A DNA stretch of 64,000 bases, from positions 124,001 to 188,000 of the forward strand of contig NZ_JAVAJF010000002.1 in the NCBI RefSeq assembly GCF_030718085.1, given 5' to 3'. The notes beneath the pieces were generated by a model, which did not search any database, was not told the origin of the DNA, and saw only the letters and a list, made by a program, of their open reading frames with translations. This DNA is from Marinobacter sp. MDS2. Its GTDB lineage: Bacteria > Pseudomonadota > Gammaproteobacteria > Pseudomonadales > Oleiphilaceae. The first letter of the stretch is position 1; each line of letters begins with the position of its first letter. The position numbers and the translations under genes are program-made. Positions 42,848 to 52,981 of the stretch are shown in pieces.

Positions 42848-44236
42848 ATGTTTGAGAATCTCCAGGACCGTCTATCCGGTAGCTTGCGCAAGATCTCTGG
42901 TCAGGCGCGCCTCACCGACGACAACATCAAAGATACGCTGCGCGAAGTGCGCATGGCGCTGCTCGAGGCCGATGTGGCGTTGCCGGTAGTCAAAGACTTT
43001 GTCGAGGGTGTGCGCAAGCGTGCCATCGGCCAGGAAGTGCAGCGAAGCCTGACGCCGGGCCAGGTGTTCGTCAAAGTTGTTCAGCAAGAGCTTGAGCGGG
43101 TGATGGGTGAGGGTAACGAATCCCTCAATCTTTCCACGCGTCCGCCTGCGGTCATTATGATGGCCGGTCTGCAGGGTGCGGGTAAAACCACGACCGTGGC
43201 CAAATTGTCGCGCTTCCTTAAAGAGCGTCAGAAAAAGTCTGTCATGGTCGTGAGTGCCGACGTATATCGTCCTGCGGCGATCCAGCAGCTCGAAACCCTT
43301 GCCTCTGAAGTTGGGGTCGAATTCTTCCCGAGTAGTGCGGATCAGGATCCGGTCGATATTGCGAACGGTGCAATTGATGCGGCCCGCCGTAAACACGTGG
43401 ATGTGGTTATTCTTGATACCGCCGGTCGTCTGCATATCGATGAGCAGATGATGGGCGAGATTGGTCGCTTGCACGCGGCCGTAGAGCCGATCGAAACGCT
43501 GTTCGTGGTTGACTCGATGACCGGTCAGGATGCGGCCAATACTGCTAAAGCGTTTAACGATGCCTTGCCGCTGACGGGTGTTGTGCTGACCAAGACCGAC
43601 GGTGATGCTCGCGGCGGTGCGGCTCTGTCGGTTCGGCATATTACCGGCAAGCCTATCAAGTTCCTGGGTGTTGGTGAGAAAACCGATGCCCTCGAGCCGT
43701 TCCATCCAGAGCGGGTGGCTTCGCGAATTCTTGGTATGGGCGATGTGTTGTCGCTTATCGAAGAAGCTGAGCGCAAGCTGGACAAGAAAAAAGCTGAAAA
43801 ACTGACCAAGAAGATCAAAAAGGGTAAAGGGTTTGATCTGGAAGATTTCCGGGATCAGCTTCAGCAGATGAAAAATATGGGCGGCATTGGTGGGCTGCTC
43901 GATAAGTTGCCGGGCATGGGGCAAATGGCTCAGATGGCTCAGCAGCAGGTCAATGACAAGTCGGTGGGGCAGATGGAGGCCATTATTTGCTCCATGACGC
44001 CGAAGGAGCGCCGCTACCCGGATGTTATCAATAATTCGCGGAAGCGCCGCATCGCTGCAGGCTCCGGTACCCAGATACAAGACGTGAACCGTCTGCTCAA
44101 GCAGCATAAGCAGATGGCGAAGATGATGAAAAAGTTTGGCAAGAAAGGCGGAATGGCCAACATGATGCGCGGTCTAGGTGGTATGATGCCACCTGGCGGC
44201 GGCGGTGGCGGAATGCCTCCGTTTGGCCGTATGTAA
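42848..44236 (+). CDS. ffh: signal recognition particle protein Ffh
   Basis: SRP54 homologue, 462 residues: N domain, G domain with GTPase motifs ([29 protein letters not shown]) and Met-rich M domain (about 300-460, [36 protein letters not shown]) that binds 4.5S RNA and signal peptides. The tail ends in glycine- and methionine-rich sequence. ATG 42848 ([11 protein letters not shown]) is the conserved start, with GGAAGAG upstream. Confidence 0.98.
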   Translation: MFENLQDRLSGSLRKISGQARLTDDNIKDTLREVRMALLEADVALPVVKDFVEGVRKRAIGQEVQRSLTPGQVFVKVVQQELERVMGEGNESLNLSTRPPAVIMMAGLQGAGKTTTVAKLSRFLKERQKKSVMVVSADVYRPAAIQQLETLASEVGVEFFPSSADQDPVDIANGAIDAARRKHVDVVILDTAGRLHIDEQMMGEIGRLHAAVEPIETLFVVDSMTGQDAANTAKAFNDALPLTGVVLTKTDGDARGGAALSVRHITGKPIKFLGVGEKTDALEPFHPERVASRILGMGDVLSLIEEAERKLDKKKAEKLTKKIKKGKGFDLEDFRDQLQQMKNMGGIGGLLDKLPGMGQMAQMAQQQVNDKSVGQMEAIICSMTPKERRYPDVINNSRKRRIAAGSGTQIQDVNRLLKQHKQMAKMMKKFGKKGGMANMMRGLGGMMPPGGGGGGMPPFGRM

Positions 44237-44250
44237 AAAGCCTTACACAT

Positions 44251-44282
44251 AAAATGGGGAAACCGAGCGTTTCCCTATTTTC
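44251..44282 (+). terminator. terminator after ffh
   Basis: AAAATGGGGAAAC (44251-44263) pairs with GTTTCCCTATTTT (44269-44281) along 13 positions with one G-T pair; the A and T arms give a bidirectional terminator between ffh and rpsP. Confidence 0.75.
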
Positions 44283-44400
44283 ATTGGCGCTTTTTTCGCA
44301 TAGAATAGCGCCCCTTTCGAGTATGGGTCTTCTCGTCGGCTGCGTTCAGTCAGGCGAGAAACGTACAAAGTTCGTACAACAGAACAGGATATTGGTCGAA

Positions 44401-44640
44401 ATGGTAACAATCCGTTTGGCTCGTGGCGGCTCTAAGAAGCGCCCGTTCTACCATCTGACAGTCACTGACAGCCGTAAATCTCGTGACGGCCGTTTCATTG
44501 AACGTGTTGGTTTCTTCAACCCGGTTGCCCGCGGCCAGGAAGAGCGTCTGCGTGTAAACCGTGAGCGCGTTGATTACTGGGTGGGCCAAGGCGCTCAGAC
44601 CAGCGATCGCGTTGCGCAGCTGCTTAAGACTGCAGAGTAA
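44401..44640 (+). CDS. rpsP: 30S ribosomal protein S16
   Basis: Small-subunit assembly protein of 79 residues; [19 protein letters not shown] and the [14 protein letters not shown] block are diagnostic. First gene of the rpsP-rimM-trmD-rplS operon. The leader between 44330 and 44360 can form a TTCTCG/CGAGAA stem. Confidence 0.98.
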   Translation: MVTIRLARGGSKKRPFYHLTVTDSRKSRDGRFIERVGFFNPVARGQEERLRVNRERVDYWVGQGAQTSDRVAQLLKTAE

Positions 44641-44669
44641 TTGCAGTTTAATATCGAGGTTTGACAGGC

Positions 44670-45197
44670 ATGACACAGACTTCGCAGGAAACTGTGATCG
44701 GCCGGGTAACCTCGGTGTTTGGGGTCAAGGGTTGGCTTAAGGTCTTCTCTGATACCGATCCCAAAGAGGGAATACTGAACTACCGTGACTGGACTTTGGT
44801 TCTGGACGGCAAGCGTATCCCAGCAAAGCTTGAAGATGGTCGCCGCCAAGGGCAGGGGATCGTCGTCAAGCTGAAAGGGCTTGATGATCGTGAAGTGGCG
44901 CGCACCTATGCGGGCGCCGAGATCAGGGTTCCGACTGAGCAATTGCCAGCGCTTCCTGATGGGGAGTACTACTGGTTTCAGTTGGAAGGTCTTGAGGTCT
45001 TCACGGTTGAGGATGAGTGCCTGGGTAAGGTGCATCATCTGCTGGAAACAGGCGCCAACGATGTGTTGGTTGTGCGTGCGACAGCCGGTTCTATTGACCA
45101 GCGCGAACGACTGATTCCCTATCTGCCGGATCAGGTGGTTATGAGTGTGGATCTGAGTGGTTCGCGTATGGTGGTCGATTGGGATCCGGAGTTCTGA
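44670..45197 (+). CDS. rimM: ribosome maturation factor RimM
   Basis: Assists 30S head assembly and binds S19. The 175-residue product has the RimM N-terminal domain (VIGRVTSVFGVKGWLKVFSDTD) and a C-terminal PRC barrel (YYWFQLEGLEVFTVEDECLG, LIPYLPDQVVMSVDL). ATG 44670 with GAGGT upstream is chosen over TTG 44661. It lies between rpsP and trmD, as in most gammaproteobacteria. Confidence 0.96.
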   Translation: MTQTSQETVIGRVTSVFGVKGWLKVFSDTDPKEGILNYRDWTLVLDGKRIPAKLEDGRRQGQGIVVKLKGLDDREVARTYAGAEIRVPTEQLPALPDGEYYWFQLEGLEVFTVEDECLGKVHHLLETGANDVLVVRATAGSIDQRERLIPYLPDQVVMSVDLSGSRMVVDWDPEF

Positions 45198-45200
45198 CGA

Positions 45201-45959
45201 GTGTGGATTGGCGCAGTCAGTCTGTTTCCGGACATGTTTTCTTCGGTGACGGAGTACGGAATCACCGGTAGGGCCGTTCGGGAAGGTCTTTTGACGTTCA
45301 AGAGCTGGAACCCTCGGGATTTTACGCATGATCGTCACCGTACTGTTGATGACCGGCCCTATGGCGGTGGTCCGGGTATGCTGATGAAAATTCAGCCGCT
45401 CAGGGACGCTATACATGAGGCGAGGGCATCGGCACCCGGCAAGGCCTGTGTGGTCTATCTTTCTCCGCAGGGTGAAAGGCTGGATCAGTCGGTAGTGGAG
45501 TCTCTTGCTGCCGAAAAACAGCTGATTCTCGTTGCCGGTCGTTACGAGGGCGTTGATGAACGTCTGATATCGGCGGAAGTCGACCGGGAAGTGTCACTGG
45601 GTGACTTTGTGCTCTCAGGTGGCGAACTGGCGGCGATGGCTGTGATTGATGCGGTAACACGCCTCATCCCCGGAGCGCTGGGTCATGCGCAGTCGGCAGA
45701 GCAGGATTCCTTTGCTGATGGTTTGCTGGATTGTCCGCACTACACCCGGCCCGAGGTTTACGAAGGTCAGGCGGTGCCGGAAGTTCTTTTGGGCGGTCAC
45801 CATGAACAGATCCGGCGTTGGCGGTTGAAAGAATCGTTGAGGCGAACACAGGAGCGACGCCCCGACCTGCTTGAAGAGCGGGTGTTTACGGAAGAAGAGC
45901 GTCAGCTACTGGGTGAAATTTTGAACGAACCGGGTGCCTCTGAATCATCAGGGCATTGA
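45201..45959 (+). CDS. trmD: tRNA (guanine37-N1)-methyltransferase
   Basis: Methylates G37 of tRNAs to prevent frameshifting. The 252-residue SPOUT enzyme shows [21 protein letters not shown], and the AdoMet-binding knot [13 protein letters not shown] and [11 protein letters not shown]. It uses a GTG start ([13 protein letters not shown]) three bases after rimM. Confidence 0.98.
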   Translation: MWIGAVSLFPDMFSSVTEYGITGRAVREGLLTFKSWNPRDFTHDRHRTVDDRPYGGGPGMLMKIQPLRDAIHEARASAPGKACVVYLSPQGERLDQSVVESLAAEKQLILVAGRYEGVDERLISAEVDREVSLGDFVLSGGELAAMAVIDAVTRLIPGALGHAQSAEQDSFADGLLDCPHYTRPEVYEGQAVPEVLLGGHHEQIRRWRLKESLRRTQERRPDLLEERVFTEEERQLLGEILNEPGASESSGH

Positions 45960-45984
45960 AAGATTGGGTATCAGGAGCATTACG

Positions 45985-46341
45985 ATGAGCGGCAAGAACA
46001 ACATCATCAGTCAACTTGAAGCAGAACAGATGACCAAGGAACTCCCAGCGTTTGCGCCGGGTGACACCGTGGTTGTTCAGGTTCGCGTTAAAGAAGGTAG
46101 CCGTGAGCGTCTGCAGGCGTTCGAAGGTGTGGTTATCGGTAAGCGCAACCGTGGCATGAACTCTTCCTTCACTGTGCGTAAGATCTCTTACGGCGTGGGT
46201 GTTGAGCGTACTTTCCAGACTTATTCTTCTCTGGTAGACAGCGTAAGCGTGAAGCGTCGTGGTGACGTTCGTCAGGCTAAGCTTTACTACCTGCGCGACC
46301 TGTCTGGTAAGGCAGCTCGTATCAAGGAAAAGCTGGGCTGA
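45985..46341 (+). CDS. rplS: 50S ribosomal protein L19
   Basis: Large-subunit protein at the subunit interface, 118 residues; [22 protein letters not shown] and [14 protein letters not shown] are characteristic. ATG 45985 has AGGAG upstream. Last gene of the operon, followed by a strong terminator. Confidence 0.98.
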   Translation: MSGKNNIISQLEAEQMTKELPAFAPGDTVVVQVRVKEGSRERLQAFEGVVIGKRNRGMNSSFTVRKISYGVGVERTFQTYSSLVDSVSVKRRGDVRQAKLYYLRDLSGKAARIKEKLG

Positions 46342-46370
46342 TATCGGCTCGACCGATCAGTACCGAAAAA

Positions 46371-46395
46371 AGCAGCCCCAGCGGCTGCTTTTTTT
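46371..46395 (+). terminator. terminator after rplS
   Basis: AGCAGCC (46371-46377) pairs with GGCTGCT (46383-46389) and is followed by a T run and preceded by an A run, 30 bp after the rplS stop: a typical intrinsic terminator. Confidence 0.9.
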
Positions 46396-46423
46396 GTGCT
46401 TAAATTTCGGTTTTGCGTGAGCT

Positions 46424-47341
46424 GTGGGGTGGCTTTTGATCAGAGCTGAAGATGAATCGCTGATTGCCAGGTTTGCCGATGCCGTTTGGCTTGAGGACGG
46501 TTTGGGTGAAAAGACCCGATCGGCCTATGCCAGTGATTTGTCGGGGCTGTCGCTGTGGTTGCAGGAGCAGCCCGGAGCGCCCACTTTGCGATCAGCGGCA
46601 CGTACCGACCTGTTGGCGTGGATGTCGAGAGGAATGGCGGATGGTCTGAAGGCGAGCACTGCGGCGCGCCGACTCTCGGGAATTCGGCGTTTTTATCGCT
46701 TTTTGTTGCGGGAAGGGCTGATCGAGATAGATCCAACCTTGCGGATCGACAGTCCGCGTTTGCCTCGGCGATTACCTGACACGCTGACAGAAACCGATGT
46801 TGAGCGGTTGTTGGCGGAGCCGGACCCAGAATTGCCGCTGGAATTGCGTGACCGGGCTATGCTCGAGATTTTGTATGGTTGTGGTTTGCGTGTCACCGAA
46901 CTTACCGGTCTGAGCGTTGATCAGGTCAATCTTCGCCAAGGCGTGGTTCGTGTCAGTGGTAAAGGTGGCAAGGAGCGTTTGGTACCGCTGGGTGAGGAGG
47001 CGGTGGATTGGCTGGTACGCTACATGAGGGAGGCGCGCGGTGAACTCTTGAAAGGAAAGAGCAGCGATGCCCTGTTTCCCGGAAACCGCGCCAGCGCGAT
47101 GACGCGGCAGACATTTTGGTACCGTATAAAGCTGTACGCATCGCGATCCGGCATCCATAAGCATTTGTCCCCTCACACCCTGCGGCACGCGTTCGCGACG
47201 CACTTGCTCAACCATGGCGCCGATTTGCGGGTGGTTCAGATGCTGCTTGGTCATTCGGATCTTTCAACCACGCAGATTTATACTCACGTCGCCCGTCAGC
47301 GATTACAGGATCTTCACCAGACACACCATCCCAGAGGCTGA
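46424..47341 (+). CDS. xerD: tyrosine recombinase XerD
   Basis: Site-specific recombinase that resolves chromosome dimers at dif with XerC. Numbering from GTG 46424 (305 residues), catalytic residues are Arg156 (YGCGLRVTEL), Lys180, His251 and Arg254 (HTLRHAFATH), His277 (LLGHSDLS) and the nucleophile Tyr286 (QIYTHV). The core-binding domain (WLEDGLGEKTRSAYASDL) identifies XerD rather than XerC, as does the dsbC neighbour. A TTG at 46436 is an alternative start. Confidence 0.95.
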   Translation: MGWLLIRAEDESLIARFADAVWLEDGLGEKTRSAYASDLSGLSLWLQEQPGAPTLRSAARTDLLAWMSRGMADGLKASTAARRLSGIRRFYRFLLREGLIEIDPTLRIDSPRLPRRLPDTLTETDVERLLAEPDPELPLELRDRAMLEILYGCGLRVTELTGLSVDQVNLRQGVVRVSGKGGKERLVPLGEEAVDWLVRYMREARGELLKGKSSDALFPGNRASAMTRQTFWYRIKLYASRSGIHKHLSPHTLRHAFATHLLNHGADLRVVQMLLGHSDLSTTQIYTHVARQRLQDLHQTHHPRG

Positions 47342-47475
47342 TCTGGTATGGTGTGGGATTGAACTTTTGCGTTTGCTCTGTGTCGCACTCAGGCAAGAAG
47401 GTGGTCTATTGTGTGTCCGCCGGCGAGTGGGGCTGGAGTCCCGAAATCCTTAAACAACAAGGTAAGTGCTAACTC

Positions 47476-48210
47476 ATGAAGCTGAAAACTTTGGCCGCGG
47501 TTGCTGGTCTGATGGTGTCTCTGCTTGCTGCGCCCGTGGTGAGTGCCGGTGAAATCGAAGAAACCATTACTGAACGTTTGACACAGGCGGTACCGGGCTT
47601 GCGGATTATGTCGGTGCGTGCATCCGAAGCTCCGGGCCTTTATGAAGTGCAGAGCAGTAACGGTGACACCATCTACACCACGGAAGACGGGATCTATCTG
47701 TTAACCGGTGATCTGTTGAAAATTACCGATAACGGTATAGCCAACGTAACCGAAGAGGCTCGCGCCCAGGTTCGTCAGCAGCAAATGGCAGATTTTGGTG
47801 ACGACGGGGTTATTTCTTACCCGGCGAAAGGCAAGCAGAAAGCCGTTATCGATGTGTTTACCGATATCGATTGTCCCTACTGCCGAAAGCTGCACGATGA
47901 AGTGCCGCAACTCAATGATTACGGTATTACCGTTAACTATTATGCTTTCCCGCGTTCGGGCCCCAATACGCCGTCGTTCCGGAAATACGAGTCGGTGTGG
48001 TGTGCGGATGATCAGCAGGGTGCGATGGATGCGGCCAAAGGTGGCAAGTCGGTGCCAGGCAAGACCTGTGAGAATCCGGTCGCGGATCAGTATCGTCTGG
48101 GCGGCAAGGTCGGTGTGACCGGAACTCCTGCCATTGTTCTGGAAGACGGCAACATGATTCGGGGGTATGTGCCGGCCCGGAATCTGGCAGAAGGTCTTGG
48201 CCTGCTATAA
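47476..48210 (+). CDS. dsbC: thiol:disulfide isomerase DsbC
   Basis: Periplasmic disulfide isomerase of 244 residues. Signal peptide to about residue 24 (LLAAPVVSA), N-terminal dimerisation domain (about 25-85), then a thioredoxin fold with the CPYC active site (Cys133, Cys136 in DIDCPYCRKLHDE), the cis-Pro loop (GVTGTPAIVLEDG), and a structural Cys pair. It lies between xerD and hom, as in Pseudomonas. Confidence 0.96.
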   Translation: MKLKTLAAVAGLMVSLLAAPVVSAGEIEETITERLTQAVPGLRIMSVRASEAPGLYEVQSSNGDTIYTTEDGIYLLTGDLLKITDNGIANVTEEARAQVRQQQMADFGDDGVISYPAKGKQKAVIDVFTDIDCPYCRKLHDEVPQLNDYGITVNYYAFPRSGPNTPSFRKYESVWCADDQQGAMDAAKGGKSVPGKTCENPVADQYRLGGKVGVTGTPAIVLEDGNMIRGYVPARNLAEGLGLL

Positions 48211-48354
48211 CTGTTACCGGCCGTTCGTTTGAGCGGCCGCTTCCCACTGTTTGAAACGTAACCGATTCAGGGCTTATTCACGCGCGTCCGAATCGGTATA
48301 CTATGCCCCCTATTGCAATCCATCAGCACCCCGAGCGGGATCAGAGGTGAGAGC

Positions 48355-49656
48355 TTGAAAGACGTTAATGTCGGAATTTGCGGATTAGGAACCGTAGGCG
48401 GCGGAACATTCAATGTCCTGACTCGCAACGCGGCGATTATTTCGGGCCGTATCGGCTGTAATATTCGAATTGCCCGGGTGGCTAGCCGAAAGCGCCGGGA
48501 CGATCTTGAACTGGGTGATATTCCGTTCAGTACCGACATTTTTGATGTGGTGAATGATACCAACGTTGACGTTGTCGTTGAGTTGATCGGGGGCTATGAC
48601 GTTGCCCGTGAGCTGGTGTTGACTGCCATCGCCAACGGTAAACATGTGGTTACGGCTAACAAGGCCCTGATTGCCGTTCACGGTAATGAAATCTTCGAAG
48701 CCGCTGAAAAGGCAGGCGTTGTTGTAGCCTACGAAGCCGGCGTAGCTGGCGGTATTCCAGTGATCAAAGCGGTTCGTGAAGGGTTGGCTGCCAACCGCAT
48801 CGACACCATAGCCGGAATCATCAACGGTACCGGTAACTTTATTTTGACTGAAATGCGCGCTGGCCGCCCGTTTGATGAAGTGCTGAAAGAAGCACAGGCG
48901 CTGGGTTACGCAGAAGCCGACCCCACCTTCGACGTTGAAGGTATCGATGCAGCCCACAAGCTCACAATTTTGGCTTCTGCCGGTATCGGGGTTCCGCTGC
49001 AATTCGAAAAAGCCTACACCGAAGGGATTTCATCGTTGACGCCGAGTGATATCGCTCACGCAGAGCTGCTGGGCTACCGGGTTAAACATCTGGGGATTGC
49101 CCGTCGCCGTGACGAGGGTATCGAATTGCGAGTTCACCCCACACTGGTTCCGAAAACCCATCTGATTGCTCAGGTAGATGGTGTGCTGAACGCTGTCATG
49201 GTAGACGGTGATGCCGTCGGTCAAACCATGTATTACGGCCCGGGTGCAGGTGACGAAGCCACTGCTTCTGCAGTGATTGCTGATATTGTTGACGTAGCCC
49301 GAGTGGTCGCGAGTGCAAGCTCGCAGAAAGTACCGTATCTGGGCTTCACACCGGATGCGCTGGAAGATCTGCCGGTGCTGCCGATGGAAGAGATCCAGTC
49401 CGCCTACTACTTGCGGATTCAGGCGTTTGACCGCCCGGGTGTGCTGGCCAAGATTGCATCGATTCTGAGTGAGCATGGCATCAATATTGAATCGATCATG
49501 CAGAAAGAATCCGAGTTTGCGGACGGCCGAATTCCGGTCATCATCCTGACCCATACGGTGCAGGAGCGTCAGATGAATCTGGCCATTGAAGAAATGGAAT
49601 CGCTGGTCGACGTAGACGGCTCCGTTGTCCGCATCCGCGCAGAAAATTTTAACTAA
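48355..49656 (+). CDS. hom: homoserine dehydrogenase
   Basis: NAD(P)H-dependent reduction of aspartate semialdehyde to homoserine. The 433-residue monofunctional enzyme has the Rossmann motif GICGLGTVGGGTF, the VTANKALIA block, catalytic region (GIINGTGNFILTEM, ADPTFDVEGIDAAHK) and a C-terminal ACT domain (FDRPGVLAKIASILSEHGI). The TTG at 48355 with AGAGGTGAG upstream aligns with the start of Pseudomonas Hom; an upstream frame from 48313 lacks support. It is cotranscribed with thrC. Confidence 0.96.
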   Translation: MKDVNVGICGLGTVGGGTFNVLTRNAAIISGRIGCNIRIARVASRKRRDDLELGDIPFSTDIFDVVNDTNVDVVVELIGGYDVARELVLTAIANGKHVVTANKALIAVHGNEIFEAAEKAGVVVAYEAGVAGGIPVIKAVREGLAANRIDTIAGIINGTGNFILTEMRAGRPFDEVLKEAQALGYAEADPTFDVEGIDAAHKLTILASAGIGVPLQFEKAYTEGISSLTPSDIAHAELLGYRVKHLGIARRRDEGIELRVHPTLVPKTHLIAQVDGVLNAVMVDGDAVGQTMYYGPGAGDEATASAVIADIVDVARVVASASSQKVPYLGFTPDALEDLPVLPMEEIQSAYYLRIQAFDRPGVLAKIASILSEHGINIESIMQKESEFADGRIPVIILTHTVQERQMNLAIEEMESLVDVDGSVVRIRAENFN

Positions 49657-49667
49657 CAGGTACGCAC

Positions 49668-51068
49668 GTGAGATACATCAGCACACGGGGCGAAGCTCCC
49701 GCTTTAGGCTTCGAAGACGTTCTTCTGACTGGACTGGCAACCGACGGTGGCCTATACGTACCGGAGTCGCTGCCGCACTTCAGTCTGGAAGAGATTCGCA
49801 GCTGGCGGGGTCTCCCTTATGCCGAGCTGGCCTTTAAGGTCATGTACCCGTTTGTCGAAGATGCCATTCCGGCTGACGATTTCCGCACAATGCTGGACGA
49901 AACCTACAGCGGTTTTGCCCACCAGTCCGTAGCGCCGCTGGTGCAGCTCGACAGCAATGAATGGGTGATGGAACTGTTCCGTGGTCCCACGCTGGCCTTC
50001 AAAGACTTCGCGCTGCAATTGCTCGGACGCTTGCTCGACTATGTGCTTGAAAAGCGCAAGCAGCACGTGGTTATCATGGGGGCGACTTCGGGGGATACCG
50101 GTTCTGCGGCCATCGAAGGTTGCCGACGTTGCGAACACGTCGATATCTTCATCTTGCATCCGTATCAGCGTGTGTCGGAAGTCCAGCGCCGCCAGATGAC
50201 GACGGTACAGGGCGATAACATCCACAACATTGCCGTAAAAGGTAACTTTGACGACTGCCAGCGCATGGTCAAGGAAAGCTTCGGTGATCAGTCGTTCCTG
50301 GGCGGTAAAACCCAGTTGGCCGCTGTTAACTCCATCAACTGGGCGCGGATCATGGCCCAGATTGTCTACTACTTCCAGGCATCCCTAGCGCTGGGCGGGC
50401 CTGACCGCAGCATGGCGTTCTCCGTGCCCACCGGTAACTTCGGCGATATCTTCGCCGGTTATTTGGCGAAGAAAATGGGCTTGCCGATCAGCCAGCTGGT
50501 GATCGCCACCAACCGTAACGATATTCTGCATCGCTTCATGAGCGGTAATCGTTATGAGAAGCAGCAATTGGAGCACACGCTGTCGCCGAGTATGGACATC
50601 ATGGTGTCCAGCAACTTCGAGCGTCTGCTGTTTGACCTGCACGGTCGTGATGGCGCTGCGGTGAAGGAGCTGTTGGAAAACGCAAGCAAAGGCCCGGTCA
50701 GCATCGAGGATTATCGTTGGAAGTCGGCCCGCAAGCTGTTCGACAGCGACGCGGTAGACGACAAAACCACCTGCGATACCATCCGTGAGATCTACGAGCA
50801 GAACGAATACCTGCTTGATCCGCATACCGCGATTGGTGTGCGCGCTGCCCGCAATTGCCGCCGTGACGCGACGGTTCCGATGATTACCTTGGGCACCGCA
50901 CACCCGGCCAAGTTCCCGGATGCCATTGTGGAGTCCGGCTTGTCTGTGAAGCCGCAGTTGCCGCCCCACATGGCGGATCTGTTTGAGCGGGAAGAGCGTT
51001 ATACCGTTCTGGAGAACGATCTGGCCGAGGTGCAGGGCTTTTTGGCCAAGCACTGGAAAAATGCCTGA
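49668..51068 (+). CDS. thrC: threonine synthase
   Basis: PLP enzyme making threonine from O-phosphohomoserine, 466 residues. The N-terminal RYISTRGEAPALGFEDVLLTGLATDGGLYVP and the PLP Lys in TLAFKDFALQLLG are diagnostic, with GATSGDTGSAA binding the phosphate. It has a GTG start (49668) 11 bp after hom, which supplies its precursor. Confidence 0.97.
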   Translation: MRYISTRGEAPALGFEDVLLTGLATDGGLYVPESLPHFSLEEIRSWRGLPYAELAFKVMYPFVEDAIPADDFRTMLDETYSGFAHQSVAPLVQLDSNEWVMELFRGPTLAFKDFALQLLGRLLDYVLEKRKQHVVIMGATSGDTGSAAIEGCRRCEHVDIFILHPYQRVSEVQRRQMTTVQGDNIHNIAVKGNFDDCQRMVKESFGDQSFLGGKTQLAAVNSINWARIMAQIVYYFQASLALGGPDRSMAFSVPTGNFGDIFAGYLAKKMGLPISQLVIATNRNDILHRFMSGNRYEKQQLEHTLSPSMDIMVSSNFERLLFDLHGRDGAAVKELLENASKGPVSIEDYRWKSARKLFDSDAVDDKTTCDTIREIYEQNEYLLDPHTAIGVRAARNCRRDATVPMITLGTAHPAKFPDAIVESGLSVKPQLPPHMADLFEREERYTVLENDLAEVQGFLAKHWKNA

Positions 51069-51074
51069 TCCGGC

Positions 51075-52820
51075 ATGACTCCTAAAAAGATCCTGCGTCG
51101 CCCCCAGCCGGCTGGTAGTTCGGAGTGGGGGCATAGCCTGCCTCCCATCCTTCGTCGGCTATACGCCGCCCGAGGGGTGCATTCCGACGATCAGCTCCAG
51201 TACACTTTGAAACACTTGGCGTCGCCGATGCAATTGCGAGGCATAGACCGAGCGGTGGAGTTGCTGGCCGATGCCGTTGTTGAAAAGCAGCGTGTCATGA
51301 TTCTGGGTGATTTCGACGCAGACGGAGCCACCAGTACCGCGGTTGCGATGCTTGGTTTGTCTATGTTGGGCGTGTCATCGGTCGATTTCCGGGTGCCGAG
51401 TCGCTTCTCTGATGGTTACGGGCTAACGCCAGGAATTATCCATCGATTGCAGGAAGAAGGAGAGTTGCCCGACCTCTTGGTGACGGTCGATAACGGAATC
51501 TCCGCCATCGAAGGTGTGCGGGCCGCCCGTGATCTCGGGATCAAAGTTGTCGTTACCGATCATCACCTGGCTGGAGAAGAGCTGCCAGACGCAGATGCGA
51601 TCGTGAACCCCAATCAGCCCGGTTGCCCGTTCTTGAGCAAGAACGCGGCGGGCGTGGGTGTTATGTTCTACGTGCTGACCGCGCTGAGAAAGCACCTGCG
51701 CGACCGCAGCCTACTACCGAATCCTGAGCCTAATCTGGGCGCTCTGCTGGATCTGGTTGCCTTGGGGACGGTGGCCGACGTTGTACCGCTCGATCATAAC
51801 AACCGAATCTTCGTAGAGCAGGGTATACGCCGCATCCGTAAAGGCGAGGCGCGCCCCGGTATATTGGCGCTGTTAAAAGTAGCGGGCCGGGATCACACGG
51901 AAATCAGTTCTACCGATCTGGGCTTTGTTGTTGGCCCCCGCCTAAATGCTGCCGGCCGCTTGGATGACATGAGCATCGGCATTGCCTGCCTGCTCGCCGA
52001 TAATCCGGATGAAGCCTTGCGCCTTGCGCAGGAACTGGACACCTTCAATCGCGAACGTCGCACCATTGAAAAAGACATGAAGCAGCAAGCGCAAGAATTG
52101 CTGGCCTCTATGTCACTCGACATTGCCGGTTTGCCTTGGGGCTTGGCATTGTTTGATCCGGATTGGCATCAGGGAGTAATCGGCATTCTTGCCGCCAGAA
52201 TTCGAGAGCAGACCCATCGCCCGACGATTGCGTTTGCACCGGATGACGATGGTGTTAGCTTGAAAGGCTCCGCCCGCTCCATTCCCGGCCTGCACATCCG
52301 CGATGCCCTCGCTGTGGTGGATGCCAAATCACCGGGCTTGATGAAAAAATTCGGCGGCCACGCCATGGCCGCCGGCATGACCATTGCCCGAGATGATCTC
52401 GAAGCATTCAGCAAAGCCTTCGACGAGGCGGTGCGAGATACCCTGAAGCCAGAAGACCTTGAGGCGGCCATTATCACCGACGGTCCGTTGGCCCCTGCAG
52501 AACTGAACCTCGATACCGCTTACTTGCTCAAACGCAGCGGCCCTTGGGGGCAACACTTCCCGGAGCCGCTGTTTGATGGTGAATTCAAAGTCGTCAGCCA
52601 GCGCATTGTCGGTGAAAATCACCTGAAACTGGTGCTGCAGCCTGCAGAAGGCGGCGGTATTATTGATGCCATCGCCTTTAACACCGGCCCCGAAGTGCCG
52701 GATTACACCCGCTCGGGCGCCCGGGTGGTCTACAAGCCGGATGCCAATACCTTCCGTGGGCGGACTAACCTGCAGTTGATGGTGGATTACCTTGAGCCGC
52801 TGAATCTGGATGGGGTCTGA
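51075..52820 (+). CDS. recJ: single-stranded-DNA exonuclease RecJ
   Basis: 5'-3' ssDNA exonuclease used in recombination and mismatch repair, 581 residues. DHH superfamily motifs are intact: GDFDADGATST (motif I/II), VVTDHH (motif III), and the DHHA1 domain with GGHAMAAGMTI, followed by an OB fold. It follows thrC by six bases, the Pseudomonas arrangement. Confidence 0.97.
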   Translation: MTPKKILRRPQPAGSSEWGHSLPPILRRLYAARGVHSDDQLQYTLKHLASPMQLRGIDRAVELLADAVVEKQRVMILGDFDADGATSTAVAMLGLSMLGVSSVDFRVPSRFSDGYGLTPGIIHRLQEEGELPDLLVTVDNGISAIEGVRAARDLGIKVVVTDHHLAGEELPDADAIVNPNQPGCPFLSKNAAGVGVMFYVLTALRKHLRDRSLLPNPEPNLGALLDLVALGTVADVVPLDHNNRIFVEQGIRRIRKGEARPGILALLKVAGRDHTEISSTDLGFVVGPRLNAAGRLDDMSIGIACLLADNPDEALRLAQELDTFNRERRTIEKDMKQQAQELLASMSLDIAGLPWGLALFDPDWHQGVIGILAARIREQTHRPTIAFAPDDDGVSLKGSARSIPGLHIRDALAVVDAKSPGLMKKFGGHAMAAGMTIARDDLEAFSKAFDEAVRDTLKPEDLEAAIITDGPLAPAELNLDTAYLLKRSGPWGQHFPEPLFDGEFKVVSQRIVGENHLKLVLQPAEGGGIIDAIAFNTGPEVPDYTRSGARVVYKPDANTFRGRTNLQLMVDYLEPLNLDGV

Positions 52821-52981
52821 CCCCGAGGGGGCAGGCCTCTTTCTATTTGCCGCGTCTCTCGGAAAGCCCTACCTCGTAGGGTGCTTGCACCCACCTACGA
52901 ATAGCTGATTTAACGCACGAATTCCGGTAGAATTCGCCCTCAGTTTTTATCGCACCATTTTCCAAAGCGAGACAAGGTTTC

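Noticed and set aside
42872..44107. 411-codon minus-strand frame opposite ffh
   Set aside because: Shadow of a universally conserved gene; no motif or ribosome site.
44330..44360. TTCTCG/CGAGAA stem in the rpsP leader, possible regulatory RNA
   Set aside because: A 6-bp stem with a 19-base loop is easily due to chance and matches no ribosomal leader I know.
48218..48237. Hairpin GGCCGTTC/GAGCGGCC after dsbC
   Set aside because: One wobble pair and no T tract; possible 3' structure but not called as a terminator.
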